Shown: positions 14,833 to 22,651, counted from the stretch's first letter. The stretch is DNA of 29,060 nucleotides from JBKPIY01 sp046730475 (GCA_046730475.1 JBKPIY010000073.1:1-29060), one strand, 5' to 3'. Notes: generated by a model from the letters alone, not told the origin. A program made the numbers and translations.

Positions 14833-14853
14833 ACAAGTATTACACGGACTTGT
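14833..14853 (-). promoter_or_regulatory. ArsR operator overlapping a leaderless promoter
   Basis: ACAAGT (14833-14838) and ACTTGT (14848-14853) form a perfect inverted repeat with a 9-base spacer. On the minus strand a -10 box TAATAC (14842-14837) lies inside it, 7 bases before the ATG at 14829. A bound repressor would cover both the -10 and the start. This is the expected autoregulation layout for ArsR operons. Confidence 0.7.
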
Positions 14854-14919
14854 GTAAGAAGCGCCGGACACCCCTCGCTGCCGGTCGAGCGGCCTACGTG
14901 CGATCCCGGATCAGCGGAC

Positions 14920-15612
14920 TCAGGCCAGTGCCAGCTCGACCGCCCGCTCGGCGTGGATCCTCGTGGTATCGAAGAGCGGCACGGGGGCGTCGCCGTCACG
15001 GACCAGCAGGCCAATCTCGGTGCAACCGAGGATGATCGCCCCGACAGCGCGATCGACCAGGCCGGCGATGACCTCGAGGTAGGCAACTCGCGATCGATCC
15101 TCGACCCTCCCGAGGACGAGTTCTTTGTAGATCACGTTGTGGACGAGCGTCCTCGCGGGCTCATCCGGCACGAGGACCTCGAGCCCATGCCGCTCCGAGA
15201 GACGCCCGCGGTAGAAGTCCTGCTCCATCGTGTAGCGGGTTCCGAGCAAGCCGACCGAGGTGACACCCCGGGCCTTGATCTCATCCGCGGTCGGATCGGC
15301 GATGTGGAGGAAGGGGATCTCCGTCGCCGCGGCGATCTCCTCGGCGACGCGATGCATTGTGTTCGTGCACAGCAGGAGGAGCTCGGCGCCACCGCGCTCC
15401 AGCCGCCGGGCGGCGTCGGCGAGCCGGTCGGCGGCCTCCTCCCAGCGCCCCGTCCGCTGGAGCTCCTCGACGTCGGCGAAATCAACGCTGAACATCAGGC
15501 ACTGGGCCGAGTGAAAGCCCCCAAGGCGGCGCTTCACCGCCTCGTTGATCATCCGGTAGTACTGGGCCGAGGACTCCCAGCTCATCCCCCCGATCAGGCC
15601 GATCGTCTTCAT
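14920..15612 (-). CDS. Aspartate/glutamate racemase family protein
   Basis: A 230-residue protein beginning KTIGLIGGMSWESSAQYYR, the signature N-terminus of YgeA-type amino-acid racemases. The two catalytic cysteines are present: LLLLCTNTMH (C82) and AIILGCTEIGLL (C197). LLGTRYTMEQDFYRGRL and PLFDTTRIHAERAVELAL are also family features. It interconverts L- and D-aspartate, glutamate or related amino acids without pyridoxal phosphate, in the cytoplasm. GGGAGG lies about 8 bases before the ATG at 15612. It has about 67 bases between its stop and the oppositely controlled ArsR promoter, so it is a separate unit. Confidence 0.93.
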   Translation of the reverse strand: MKTIGLIGGMSWESSAQYYRMINEAVKRRLGGFHSAQCLMFSVDFADVEELQRTGRWEEAADRLADAARRLERGGAELLLLCTNTMHRVAEEIAAATEIPFLHIADPTADEIKARGVTSVGLLGTRYTMEQDFYRGRLSERHGLEVLVPDEPARTLVHNVIYKELVLGRVEDRSRVAYLEVIAGLVDRAVGAIILGCTEIGLLVRDGDAPVPLFDTTRIHAERAVELALA

Positions 15613-16075
15613 CCCCGGATCCTCCCAGGCTCGTGCTGCGGATCAGGCGCCGGCTGCCGCGGGGATCCCCCTCACCGCCGCGCTCAGAGCTGGTGAGGGG
15701 GTCGTGGAGCTCATCGCGTGCGGACCATCTCGCGTCGACGGGTAGGGGACGGCGTGGATCGCGCTGGGAGGCGGCGGCAAGAGGCTCCAGATCCTCGATC
15801 CGAAGTTGATGGAGAATCCAGCACTCCCAAGCGGAATGATCCACCTTCCGCGCCGCCCTCGCAGGCCCTCTGATCGCTGCAATTTGCGCACCATTGTGGG
15901 CGGTTTGGGCACGGGTGCGCCACCTCGGGGAGCGGACGTAGGACCGGTGCTTTGGCGGCATCCGGATGGGGAGAAACCCACGTCCGTTTGACGGGGGCGA
16001 GAGGAATCCGGCGCTGATGGACTGCGCGCCTCCGCACCGAGTAGGGTCGAATCACCCGACCGTTGGAGGTAGACC
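15613..16075. other. Gene-free region with a long hairpin
   Basis: About 460 bases without a supported gene; open frames on the minus strand give Arg/Ser-rich peptides with no motif. CCCCCTCACC (15667-15676) and GGTGAGGGGG (15692-15701) form a perfect 10-base stem with a 15-base loop. No U tract follows on either strand, so it is more likely a structured 5' leader of the racemase transcript or a protein site than a classical terminator. Confidence 0.45.
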
Positions 16076-16375
16076 TTGATCGTCATGCTCACCGCCCGCC
16101 GCCTCAAGCCAGGTGCGTGGGAGCAGTTTCGCCGTGCATGGGACCCGGCCGACGCCAAGCCACCGGGCTTTAAGCGCGCCTACCACGCGCGCAACATCCG
16201 CGACGAGGACGAGCTCGTCTCCTTCGGGCTGTTCGACATGACCGAGGAGGACTACCACCGCTGGCGCGCCGAGGCCGACGCCGAGGAGACGCAGCGGGTG
16301 GATCGCCTGTCGGCGTTCGTCAAGAGCGAGCCCGTCTCGGGCGTCTACGAGGTGATCGACGTCGTGGAGGAGTAA
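16076..16375 (+). CDS. Small ABM-like (dimeric alpha/beta barrel) protein
   Basis: A 99-residue protein. The start is TTG at 16076, chosen because GGAGGT lies 5 bases upstream; the next ATG (16085) would be too far from it and would cut the first strand. IVMLTARRLKPGAWEQFRRA, a strand and helix, GFKRAYHARNIRDEDELVSF, and FDMTEEDYHRWRAEADAEET recall the antibiotic biosynthesis monooxygenase-like ferredoxin fold, ending in SGVYEVIDVVEE. Such proteins form dimers and include monooxygenases and small binding proteins. No metal ligands stand out. Function not known; the gene seems to stand alone. Confidence 0.75.
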   Translation: MIVMLTARRLKPGAWEQFRRAWDPADAKPPGFKRAYHARNIRDEDELVSFGLFDMTEEDYHRWRAEADAEETQRVDRLSAFVKSEPVSGVYEVIDVVEE

Positions 16376-16780
16376 GGGCCGCTCAGCTCATTCGCCGATA
16401 CCGCCCATAACGGACCCGCCCCTAACGGAAGCGGCGAGCCGGTCACCGCCACGCCGCTGTCACGAGGCGCGGGCGACCCTGTCTACAAACTGGTTCAGTC
16501 GTTCCGCGGCGATATCTGATCACGGGCCGGAGACCCCTCGCTCGGTCACGGAAGACGGTGGCGAATGCCTTCACGCCGTCTGCGCCATGGAAGGTTCCGC
16601 CCCATGGGACCGTCTCCGGATGATCAGCTCAGCGAAGCCACTGGATACGCCGCACGGCGAGCGATCACGGCAACCGTGCCCCGCACGCGATCGTCGCGCC
16701 AGGGCGATTGGGCAAGGCGCGCGATCTGCTGGAGTAGCTCTGTTGCGCCAGTGAACTGAAGGCCGGAGACCAGGAACACC
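16376..16780. other. Gene-free region of about 400 bases
   Basis: No supported gene. A 60-codon frame on the minus strand (16624-16806) reads LQFTGATELLQQIARLAQSP and is mildly protein-like but lacks a ribosome site and overlaps the DsbA start. Two tandem 14-base repeats lie at 16401-16429. Confidence 0.4.
16401..16429. repeat. Two near-identical 14-base direct repeats
   Basis: CCGCCCATAACGGA (16401-16414) and CCGCCCCTAACGGA (16416-16429) differ at one base and are spaced 15 bases start to start. This could be a pair of regulator sites; nothing nearby identifies the protein. Confidence 0.4.
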
Positions 16781-17311
16781 ATGTCACCGAAGCATGAGGC
16801 GACCATGGAGCCGCTCGACGCCCTGGTCGATCACGTCCGCGGCTCGCCGGTTGGCCGTCTGATCGTCGAGTACGGCGATTACGAATGCCCGTACTCGCGC
16901 CAAGCATTTCGGGAGATCGAGCACGTCGAGCGACGATTGGGCGACGACGTGCGGTTCGGTTTCCGGCACTTTCCGCTGACCGAGATTCACCCGCACGCGC
17001 TCGCTGCGGCTGCGGCAGCCGAGGCGGCGGGGCTCCAGGACCGGTTCTGGGAAATGCACGAGCAGCTCTTCCATCGCCAGAAGGCGCTCGAGGACGACGA
17101 TCTGCGGGGGTACGCCGGCGCGCTCGAGCTGGACGTCGCTCGCTTCGACAGCGACCTGACCGGCGCTGCCGTACTCGCACGCGTTCGCCGGGATGTGGAC
17201 AGCGGAACCGCGTCCGGTCAGGTATGGGGTACGCCGACCCTGTTCATCGACGGCGTCGTGCACCGGGGCGGCTACGACGCGGCCTCCTTGCTGGAGGCGC
17301 TGGCGAGATGA
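16781..17311 (+). CDS. DsbA-like thioredoxin-fold protein with a CPYS motif
   Basis: A 176-residue protein of the DsbA/thioredoxin_4 class. LIVEYGDYECPYSRQAFREI carries the active-site C36-P-Y-S, then RFGFRHFPLTEIHPHALAAA, FWEMHEQLFHRQKALEDDDL and VWGTPTLFIDG with the cis-proline. The second cysteine of CxxC is a serine, so it is not a normal disulphide oxidase; single-cysteine forms act as reductases or glutathione-linked enzymes. There is no signal peptide, so it is probably cytoplasmic. AGGA lies about 5 bases before the ATG at 16781; an ATG at 16805 is an alternative. A YceI pseudogene and a DJ-1-like gene follow. Confidence 0.88.
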   Translation: MSPKHEATMEPLDALVDHVRGSPVGRLIVEYGDYECPYSRQAFREIEHVERRLGDDVRFGFRHFPLTEIHPHALAAAAAAEAAGLQDRFWEMHEQLFHRQKALEDDDLRGYAGALELDVARFDSDLTGAAVLARVRRDVDSGTASGQVWGTPTLFIDGVVHRGGYDAASLLEALAR

Positions 17312-17362
17312 CGCGGCCGTTCTGCTCGCACCCTCCATCGCCTTCGAGGAGGGTCGATCTGA

Positions 17363-17740
17363 ATGGCGACCTGGGTCCTCGAGCCGGGCACACCGAGGTG
17401 GAGGTCCTGGGCCCGTCACATGATGGTCACCTGGGTGCGCGGCCTTTCAAGGACATCCACGGGGCGGCTGGAGCTCGATGTCTCGAGGCGAGTTCGAGGG
17501 CGAGATCGAAGCGACCGGTATACGGACCGGCGAGCCCACCCGCGACGCGGATCGGCGCAGCGCCGACCTCTTCGTTGTCGAGAACCATCCCAAGATCGCC
17601 TTCGGCGGCCGCTTCAGGGAGCGCCCCGGATCGGCTTCGAGGCAACCACGAGGATCGATCGCAACGACTTCGGCGTCTCGTGGCAGGACGAGATCCCGAG
17701 CCACCGCCCGGCCCCGCCCGCCTCCGATTCTTCGCCCGCA
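17363..17740 (+). pseudogene. YceI-family gene broken by frameshifts and an internal deletion
   Basis: Three frames together spell most of a YceI protein. Frame 1 from 17363: MATWVLEPGTPRWRSWARHM then MVTWVRG and GRLELDVS. Frame 2 from about 17478: EFEGEIEATGIRTGEPTRDA, then RRSADLFVVENHPKIAFGGR. Frame 1 again near 17624: RIGFEATTRIDRNDFGVSWQ. Intact YceI proteins have about 50-60 residues between the NHPKIAF strand and the GFEATT strand; here they are nearly adjacent, and the last strands after DEIPS are missing. Family: lipocalin-like beta-barrel that binds polyisoprenoids. I conclude a decayed gene with at least one frameshift, an internal deletion and a lost 3' end. Confidence 0.8.
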
Positions 17741-17808
17741 CCAAACCGGACCGAGTGAGAGGATTCTCCTTTCCCCGCGGCCGGCTCGAGAAAGGAGAAA
17801 GGAACGCG

Positions 17809-18366
17809 ATGGTCGCGAACCAGCTCGAAGGCAGGAGGGTTGCCTTTCTGGCGGCGGACGGGGTCGAGCTTCTCACCGTGACCAGGCCGCGAGAAGCGCT
17901 CGAAGCGGCCGGCGCCCGTGTGGACCTGATCGCGCCGCGGCGCGGCGAGGTGTGGACGATGGACGGCCTGGAGAGATCCGGCACCGTTCCGGTCGACCTC
18001 CCCCTCGTCGACGCCGAGCCCGAGCACTTCGACGCCCTCGTCCTCCCGGATGGGGTGGCGAACATCGATCACCTCCGCCGCGACCCGGACGCCGTCGCCT
18101 TCGTCGGCGACTTAGTCTCGGCCAGGAGAGCGGTCGGAACCGTCGGCCACGCTCCCTGGCTGCTCGTCGAAGCCGGTTGTGTGCGTGACCGCGCGCTCGC
18201 CGCCTGGCCGTCCTTGCAGACCGACATCGAGAACGCCGGCGGCACCTGGGTCGACGGGCAGGTCCACGTCGATGGCGGACTCGTCTCCTGCCGCGGCGCC
18301 GAGGCCCTTGAGCCGTTCCTCCAGCAGCTGACAGCGGCGATCGCAGAGGGCGGACACCGGGGATGA
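17809..18366 (+). CDS. DJ-1/PfpI superfamily protein lacking the nucleophile cysteine
   Basis: A 185-residue protein. RRVAFLAADGVELLTVTRPR has the E20 that normally supports the nucleophile, then ARVDLIAPRRGEV, FDALVLPDGVANIDHLRRD and AVGTVGHAPWLLVEAG. The last motif is normally AICHGPW; here the cysteine is glycine (G113, codon GGC, one base from TGC) and the next glycine is alanine. Histidine 114 is kept. This removes the usual protease, deglycase or chaperone nucleophile, so the protein is either inactive or has a binding role. The start ATG is preceded by an AAAGGAGAAAGGA-type purine-rich site. Otherwise the length and fold match YhbO/PfpI proteins. Confidence 0.88.
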   Translation: MVANQLEGRRVAFLAADGVELLTVTRPREALEAAGARVDLIAPRRGEVWTMDGLERSGTVPVDLPLVDAEPEHFDALVLPDGVANIDHLRRDPDAVAFVGDLVSARRAVGTVGHAPWLLVEAGCVRDRALAAWPSLQTDIENAGGTWVDGQVHVDGGLVSCRGAEALEPFLQQLTAAIAEGGHRG

Positions 18367-18424
18367 GCCCCCCTTGGGCCGCCGCTCGTCGACGGGACGG
18401 TTCTTCCCGGGACGATGCGCCGGG

Positions 18425-20011
18425 TTAGGACCGCGCCACGGCGGCCCGCATGCGCCTGCCAAAAGCGACGACGCGCGCGAGGTGCCCGCAGTACGGCGCG
18501 CCTGGGCAGCGGGCGAAGGACAGCGCGATCGCCTCGGCGTGCTCGTCTTCGGCCTCGCGTCGGCGGCGCGGCAGGAGCATGAGCGCCACCGCAAGTCCAA
18601 CGGCGCAGAGCACTGCCGCGACCGTAAAGGCGCCCTTGAATCCGTGCGTCAACGCGGCCGGGAGCGACGAGCCGCCCTGCAGCGCGCTCGTCACGCGGCT
18701 GGTCGACACCGAGGAGAGGATCGCGAGGCCCAGCGAGCCACCGACTTGCTGGGTGGTGTTGAGCAGCCCCGAGGCCAGCCCAGACTCGCTGGCCGCGACG
18801 CCGTTGGTGGCAGCGATCGTGATCGGCACGAATGACATCCCCAGGCCGGCGCCGAGGACGATCATGGCCGGAAGGACATGGCTGGCATAGTCGCCGTGAC
18901 CGTCAACTCGCGTGAGGAGCACGAAGCCGACCGTGGAGACGAGCAGGCCGGCGCTGAGCACTGGCTTGGGCGTGAAGCGGTCGACGAGGCGGGAGGCCAG
19001 CGCCGAGGCGCCGATGAGGGTCAAGGTCAGCGGGAGGTAGGCGACTCCGGTCTTGAGCGCGCTGTAGCCGAGCACCTGCTGCAGATACAGAGTGCAGAAG
19101 AAGAACATTCCGAACAGCGCGGCCGCTACCGCGAGCATCGTCGCGTCCGCCGCGGCGAGGCTGCGGTTGGAGAAGATCCGCAGCGGTATCAGCGGATCCT
19201 GGTGACGGCGCTCGATGACCACGAAGGCGGCGATCAGCACGGCGGCGACAGCGAAGCCCGCCAGCGTCCGCCCCGAGGTCCAGCCCCAGCCGCCGGCCTT
19301 GATCAGCGTGAAGACGAGGGCGATCGTGCCGAGCGTGATCGCGACCGCGCCCTCGGCGTCGTAGCCGCCCCGCGCGGCCGATTCCGAGCGGCTCTCCGGG
19401 ACGATCCGTGGAGCCAGCGCCACCACGACGGCGCCGATCGGCACGTTGATGAAGAACACCCAGCGCCAGCTGAGCGCCTCCACGATCACCCCTCCCACTA
19501 GAAGTCCGATGGCGCCCCCGGCGCCGGCGATCGCGCCCCAGACCGCGAGCGCGCGGTTGCGCTCCGCCCCCTCGGCGAACGTTGTGAGGATGATGGATAG
19601 CGCCGCCGGCGAGACCAACGCCCCACCGAGCCCCTGGAGGCCCCGCGCGACCAGCAGCATGCCCTCGGACTGCGAGACCCCACAGATCATCGAGGCGCCC
19701 GAGAAGAGCACAATCCCGGCCACGAACAGCAGCCGCCGCCCGAGCCGGTCGGCGAGGCGCCCGCCGAGCAGGAGGAAGCCGCCGAACATCAGTGTGTAGG
19801 CGTTCAGGACCCAAGAGAGGCTCTGCTCGGAGAAGCCGACTTCGCGCTTGATGGTCGGCAGGGCGACGTTGACCACGGTCGCATCCAGGATGACCATGAA
19901 CTGCGCGACCGCCACAACCGCCAGTACGGCGTTCGGGTTGACACGCGAGCCCGGGCGCGCAACGGGAGGTGCAGCGGCCGTGGGCATCCCGGCCTGACGG
20001 GAGCTCGACAT
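18425..20011 (-). CDS. DHA2-family multidrug exporter (EmrB/QacA-like MFS)
   Basis: About 528 residues with 14 predicted membrane segments. AQFMVILDATVVNVALPTIK is the family's first-helix motif (DxTVVNVALP). Later FLLLGGRLADRLGRRLLFV is motif A, and VARGLQGLGGALVSPAAL and FFINVPIGAVVVAL are the helix-4/5/6 motifs. It exports hydrophobic compounds using the proton gradient. Start options are ATG at 20041, ATG at 20011 and ATG at 19987. A 15-base operator-like palindrome covers 20040-20054, including the first ATG, so I prefer 20011, though none has a good ribosome site. It lies 31-60 bases downstream of a MarR gene on the same strand, its likely regulator. The C-terminus holds an extra RRRREAEDEHAEA linker. 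Confidence 0.9.
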   Translation of the reverse strand: MSSSRQAGMPTAAAPPVARPGSRVNPNAVLAVVAVAQFMVILDATVVNVALPTIKREVGFSEQSLSWVLNAYTLMFGGFLLLGGRLADRLGRRLLFVAGIVLFSGASMICGVSQSEGMLLVARGLQGLGGALVSPAALSIILTTFAEGAERNRALAVWGAIAGAGGAIGLLVGGVIVEALSWRWVFFINVPIGAVVVALAPRIVPESRSESAARGGYDAEGAVAITLGTIALVFTLIKAGGWGWTSGRTLAGFAVAAVLIAAFVVIERRHQDPLIPLRIFSNRSLAAADATMLAVAAALFGMFFFCTLYLQQVLGYSALKTGVAYLPLTLTLIGASALASRLVDRFTPKPVLSAGLLVSTVGFVLLTRVDGHGDYASHVLPAMIVLGAGLGMSFVPITIAATNGVAASESGLASGLLNTTQQVGGSLGLAILSSVSTSRVTSALQGGSSLPAALTHGFKGAFTVAAVLCAVGLAVALMLLPRRRREAEDEHAEAIALSFARCPGAPYCGHLARVVAFGRRMRAAVARS

Positions 20012-20039
20012 TAGGGGGCGATGATGGCGCCTCCACTCC

Positions 20040-20054
20040 ATCTGTTCAACAGAT
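20040..20054 (-). promoter_or_regulatory. Operator-like palindrome before the exporter gene
   Basis: ATCTGTTCAACAGAT is a perfect 7-1-7 palindrome in the gap between the MarR stop (20073) and the exporter. TTCAA-centred palindromes of this size are typical MarR-type sites, so the MarR protein at 20073-20516 is the obvious candidate. Confidence 0.6.
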
Positions 20055-20072
20055 TCGCCTGGGATTTCCGCA

Positions 20073-20516
20073 CTACTGGGCCCTGAGCTCGGTCAGCAAC
20101 CGCAGCAGCGAGGCGCGCAGCGCCTCGAGCTCCTCTGGGCTCGTCAGCTCCGCCCAGCGCTCCTCCACGCGCGCGGCGGTCGCGTGCGTGACCGGCTTGA
20201 CGGACGCGCCGCGCTCGGTGAGGAACACCAGCCGCGAGCGCCGGTCGCGCGGGTTCGGGCGGCGCTCGACGTATCCCATGCGCTCGAGCTGATGGACGGC
20301 CTGGGCCATCGTCTGCTTGCGCACCCGGGCGAGCTCGGCGAGCTCCGAGACGGTGATCCCTTCCGCCGGCACGAACGGGAACACGTTCGCGTGTGCGGGG
20401 CGGATGTCGCCGAAGCCCGCCTCGAGCAGCGCGGCGTGGATGTCCTGGGCGTAGTGCTGGTAGACCAGTCTCAGCAGGAGCCCGATCAGGGGGCGGGTGG
20501 GGAAGTTTGCCTCCAT
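20073..20516 (-). CDS. MarR-family transcriptional regulator
   Basis: A 147-residue winged-helix protein. ITVSELAELARVRKQTMAQA is the helix-turn-helix, VHQLERMGYVERRPNPRDRR and SRLVFLTERG form the wing, and helical N- and C-terminal parts (LLLRLVYQHYAQDIHAALLE; SPEELEALRASLLRLLTE) make the dimer interface. Family: represses drug-efflux genes and is released by ligand. It is followed on the same strand by the DHA2 exporter with an operator-like palindrome between them, and is divergent from another winged-helix regulator with a large inverted repeat in the shared control region. Autoregulation is likely. The ATG at 20516 has no strong ribosome site. Confidence 0.9.
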   Translation of the reverse strand: MEANFPTRPLIGLLLRLVYQHYAQDIHAALLEAGFGDIRPAHANVFPFVPAEGITVSELAELARVRKQTMAQAVHQLERMGYVERRPNPRDRRSRLVFLTERGASVKPVTHATAARVEERWAELTSPEELEALRASLLRLLTELRAQ

Positions 20517-20520
20517 GGGA

Positions 20521-20565
20521 TAGACAGGTGCCTGCCTACTCTGCTAAGGTGGTCAGGCACCTGTC
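20521..20565. promoter_or_regulatory. Divergent control region: inverted repeat over a promoter
   Basis: GACAGGTGCCTG (20523-20534) and CAGGCACCTGTC (20554-20565) are perfect 12-base inverted arms with a 19-base spacer, and each contains a CAGG-N2-CCTG half palindrome. On the plus strand TAGACA (20521-20526) and TAAGGT (20545-20550), 18 bases apart, form a good promoter for the gene at 20591. One arm overlaps the -35 and the other the start point. Centres are 31 bases apart, about three helical turns, so two dimers could bind the same face. Confidence 0.7.
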
Positions 20566-20590
20566 GATCCTACTGGAAACGGAGCCTCAA

Positions 20591-21028
20591 ATGACCACAC
20601 CACCCGTCTCCTTTGGCCAGTTTGGCCAGACCCTGGCCTTCGCCGAGCGGACACTGACGGCCACCCTGCGCCAGCACCTCGCCGAGCGCCAGACAAGGCC
20701 CGAGACCTGGTACGCCCTGCAGCTGGTCGCAACGCGCGGGCCGGGGCTTTCGCGCAAGGCGCTGAGCGACGAGCTCGAGGGCTCGCGGACCCTGAACGCC
20801 GACTCGACGCGCGAGCTGCTCGCTCGGCTGGAGGCCGAGGGGCTGATCCGCGGCGACGCGGAGCTCGACCTGACTGCCGAGGGGGAAGCCCTGCATCGCA
20901 GCCTGCGCGAGTACATCGCCGGACCGACGGCCCGGCTGCTCGGCCAGTTCGACGCCGACGACGTCGAGACGACCATACGCACGCTGCAGGCGATCACCGA
21001 GCGGGCGGCGGAGGAGCTCGCCAGCTGA
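20591..21028 (+). CDS. Second MarR-like winged-helix regulator
   Basis: A 145-residue protein starting MTTPPVSFGQFGQTLAFAER. TWYALQLVATRGPGLSRKAL and SDELEGSRTLNADSTRELLA are a winged-helix domain, followed by RLEAEGLIRGDAELDLTAEG (the wing) and a C-terminal helix (DDVETTIRTLQAITERAAEE). The order (N-terminal helix, wHTH, wing, C-terminal helix) fits a MarR-like dimer, though the sequence is more divergent than its neighbour. GGAG lies about 8 bases before the ATG at 20591. It shares the divergent control region with the MarR gene, so the two may cross-regulate. Confidence 0.8.
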   Translation: MTTPPVSFGQFGQTLAFAERTLTATLRQHLAERQTRPETWYALQLVATRGPGLSRKALSDELEGSRTLNADSTRELLARLEAEGLIRGDAELDLTAEGEALHRSLREYIAGPTARLLGQFDADDVETTIRTLQAITERAAEELAS

Positions 21029-21436
21029 GTAGATGAGCGCCAGGCGCGAGCGTCCGGCGGGAAGCCGAGATCCATGACGTGCGTCCCATCCCCTTGACCG
21101 CCGCCGAGCTGCCGGCGTTTGTACCCCGACGAGTCGCCCGGACGTCGTCAGGCGCGCCCGCACCGAAAGGGTGGCGTGGCATGAACTGTGCTCCTTCCTC
21201 AACGACCGGAATCCACGTGTGGAACTCATCCGGTGATGCGGGCACGGACGTCGGATCCAGTGGGCGCGCCAGTGATCTCAGCGTGCGCCGGGACAACCGC
21301 GACCACAGGCGAAAGGAGGAGCGCGCAGCTTCAGTCCCCCGTCCGCGCCTCAGTGCCGAGTCGCGTCGAAAGCAGCGTCCGTCCGAGACACTATGGCCCG
21401 TCTTATGACGTTTGACCGGGTGGGCGAGGAGAAGAC
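21029..21436. other. Region of about 400 bases without a supported gene
   Basis: No complete gene is visible. On the plus strand a frame reads RARTERVAWHELCSFLNDRN then PRVELIR and a TGA (about 21150-21235). It looks protein-like but has no start or ribosome site, and may be the tail of a lost gene. GAGGAG before the GTG at 21437 is the ribosome site of the next gene. Confidence 0.35.
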
Positions 21437-22651
21437 GTGATCGATCGCAGCGCCGACGTGCAGGCCTGGCTCGATGACCGCGCCGAGGAGTTGACGGCGC
21501 TGCTCGAAGCGCTCGTGCGGGTTCCCACCGAGAACCCGCCGGGCCGCGAGCTGGGGCGGTGCGCAGGTGTGCTGCGCGATGCGTTGGAGCGGCTGGGCTT
21601 CTCACCTGAGCTGATCGAGCTCGCGCCGACCGGGAGCCTCGAAGCGCCGGCGATCGTGCGCGGCACCGTCGGCAGCGGCGCCGAGCTCGTCTATTACCAC
21701 GGGCACTTCGACGTGGTCCCGGCCCAGAGCTCCTCGCAGTTCGAACCTGAGCGCCGTGACGGGAAGATCATCGGGCGTGGGACGGCGGACATGAAGGGCG
21801 GGCTGGTCTCGATGCTTTACGGCGCCGTTGCCGTCAGCGAGCTCGGCCTGCTCGACGGTCGCAGGATCGTTTTTCACTTTGTCTGCGACGAGGAGACCGG
21901 CAGCACCGCCGGCTCGGGGCATCTGCGCGAGGCCGAGCTGATCGATCCCGATGCGGTGGCGATGCTCACCGCCGAGCCGACCGGTGGCGTGATCTGGCAC
22001 GCGTGTCGCGGCGCCATCACGCTGCGCGTCCAGACAACCGGCCGGGAGGCGCACGTCGGATACGTCCACGAGGGCGTCAACGCCTTCGAGCACATGATCC
22101 GCATCGCCCAACCGCTGACCGCGCTTTCCCACGAACTGCTCAACAAGCGCACGCGGTTTCCGGTCGCGAGCGACGACGCGGCAGGCTCAATGCTGGTGGT
22201 CGGCGGACAGGCCGGCGCCGGCGCCGGCTTCAACGTGGTACCCGGCTCAGCGTGGTTCTCCCTCGACCGCCGCTTCAATCCCGAAGAAGAGCTTGAGCAG
22301 GAACTCGCGCGACTGACCAGCATGATCAACGACGCGGCCGACGCCGCCGGCGCCGACGTCGACATCGAGGTGCTGCAAGCCCAGCCCTCCGGCAGCACCG
22401 ACGAGGCCCACCCCGCGGCCCAGACGCTGGCCGAGTGCGTCGAGGCCGTCGAAGGCACGGGCGCGACTTTCCAACTGTGCCCGGGAGTGCTCGACACCCG
22501 CTGGTACTCGCAATTCGGGATCCCGGCGTTCGCCTACGGCGGCGGCCGCCTCGACGTCTCTCACGGCCCCCACGAATACATCGACGACGCGGCGATGCGC
22601 CGTTGCGCCGCCGTCTACGCGCTGTTCGCCGCTGAGGGCGCGGCGATGTGA
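21437..22651 (+). CDS. M20-family peptidase/deacetylase (ArgE/DapE-like)
   Basis: A 404-residue enzyme. Metal and catalytic motifs: LVYYHGHFDVVPAQ (H90, D92), GRGTADMKGGLVSMLYG (D118), FVCDEETGSTAGSG (E152, E153), MLTAEPTGGVIWHACRG (E180) and, near the C-terminus, LDVSHGPHEYIDD (H). The middle (about 190-310) is the dimerisation domain with the ALRVQTTGREAHVGYVHEG-type insert. These are all residues of the two-zinc M20 amidohydrolases that act on N-acyl amino acids or succinyl-diaminopimelate. Cytoplasmic. Start GTG with GAGGAG about 7 bases upstream. The exact substrate cannot be told from the sequence. Confidence 0.93.
   Translation: MIDRSADVQAWLDDRAEELTALLEALVRVPTENPPGRELGRCAGVLRDALERLGFSPELIELAPTGSLEAPAIVRGTVGSGAELVYYHGHFDVVPAQSSSQFEPERRDGKIIGRGTADMKGGLVSMLYGAVAVSELGLLDGRRIVFHFVCDEETGSTAGSGHLREAELIDPDAVAMLTAEPTGGVIWHACRGAITLRVQTTGREAHVGYVHEGVNAFEHMIRIAQPLTALSHELLNKRTRFPVASDDAAGSMLVVGGQAGAGAGFNVVPGSAWFSLDRRFNPEEELEQELARLTSMINDAADAAGADVDIEVLQAQPSGSTDEAHPAAQTLAECVEAVEGTGATFQLCPGVLDTRWYSQFGIPAFAYGGGRLDVSHGPHEYIDDAAMRRCAAVYALFAAEGAAM

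Noticed and set aside
16624..16806. Minus-strand 60-codon frame before the DsbA-like gene
   Set aside because: Mildly protein-like, but no start signal, no known family, and it overlaps the DsbA-like start.
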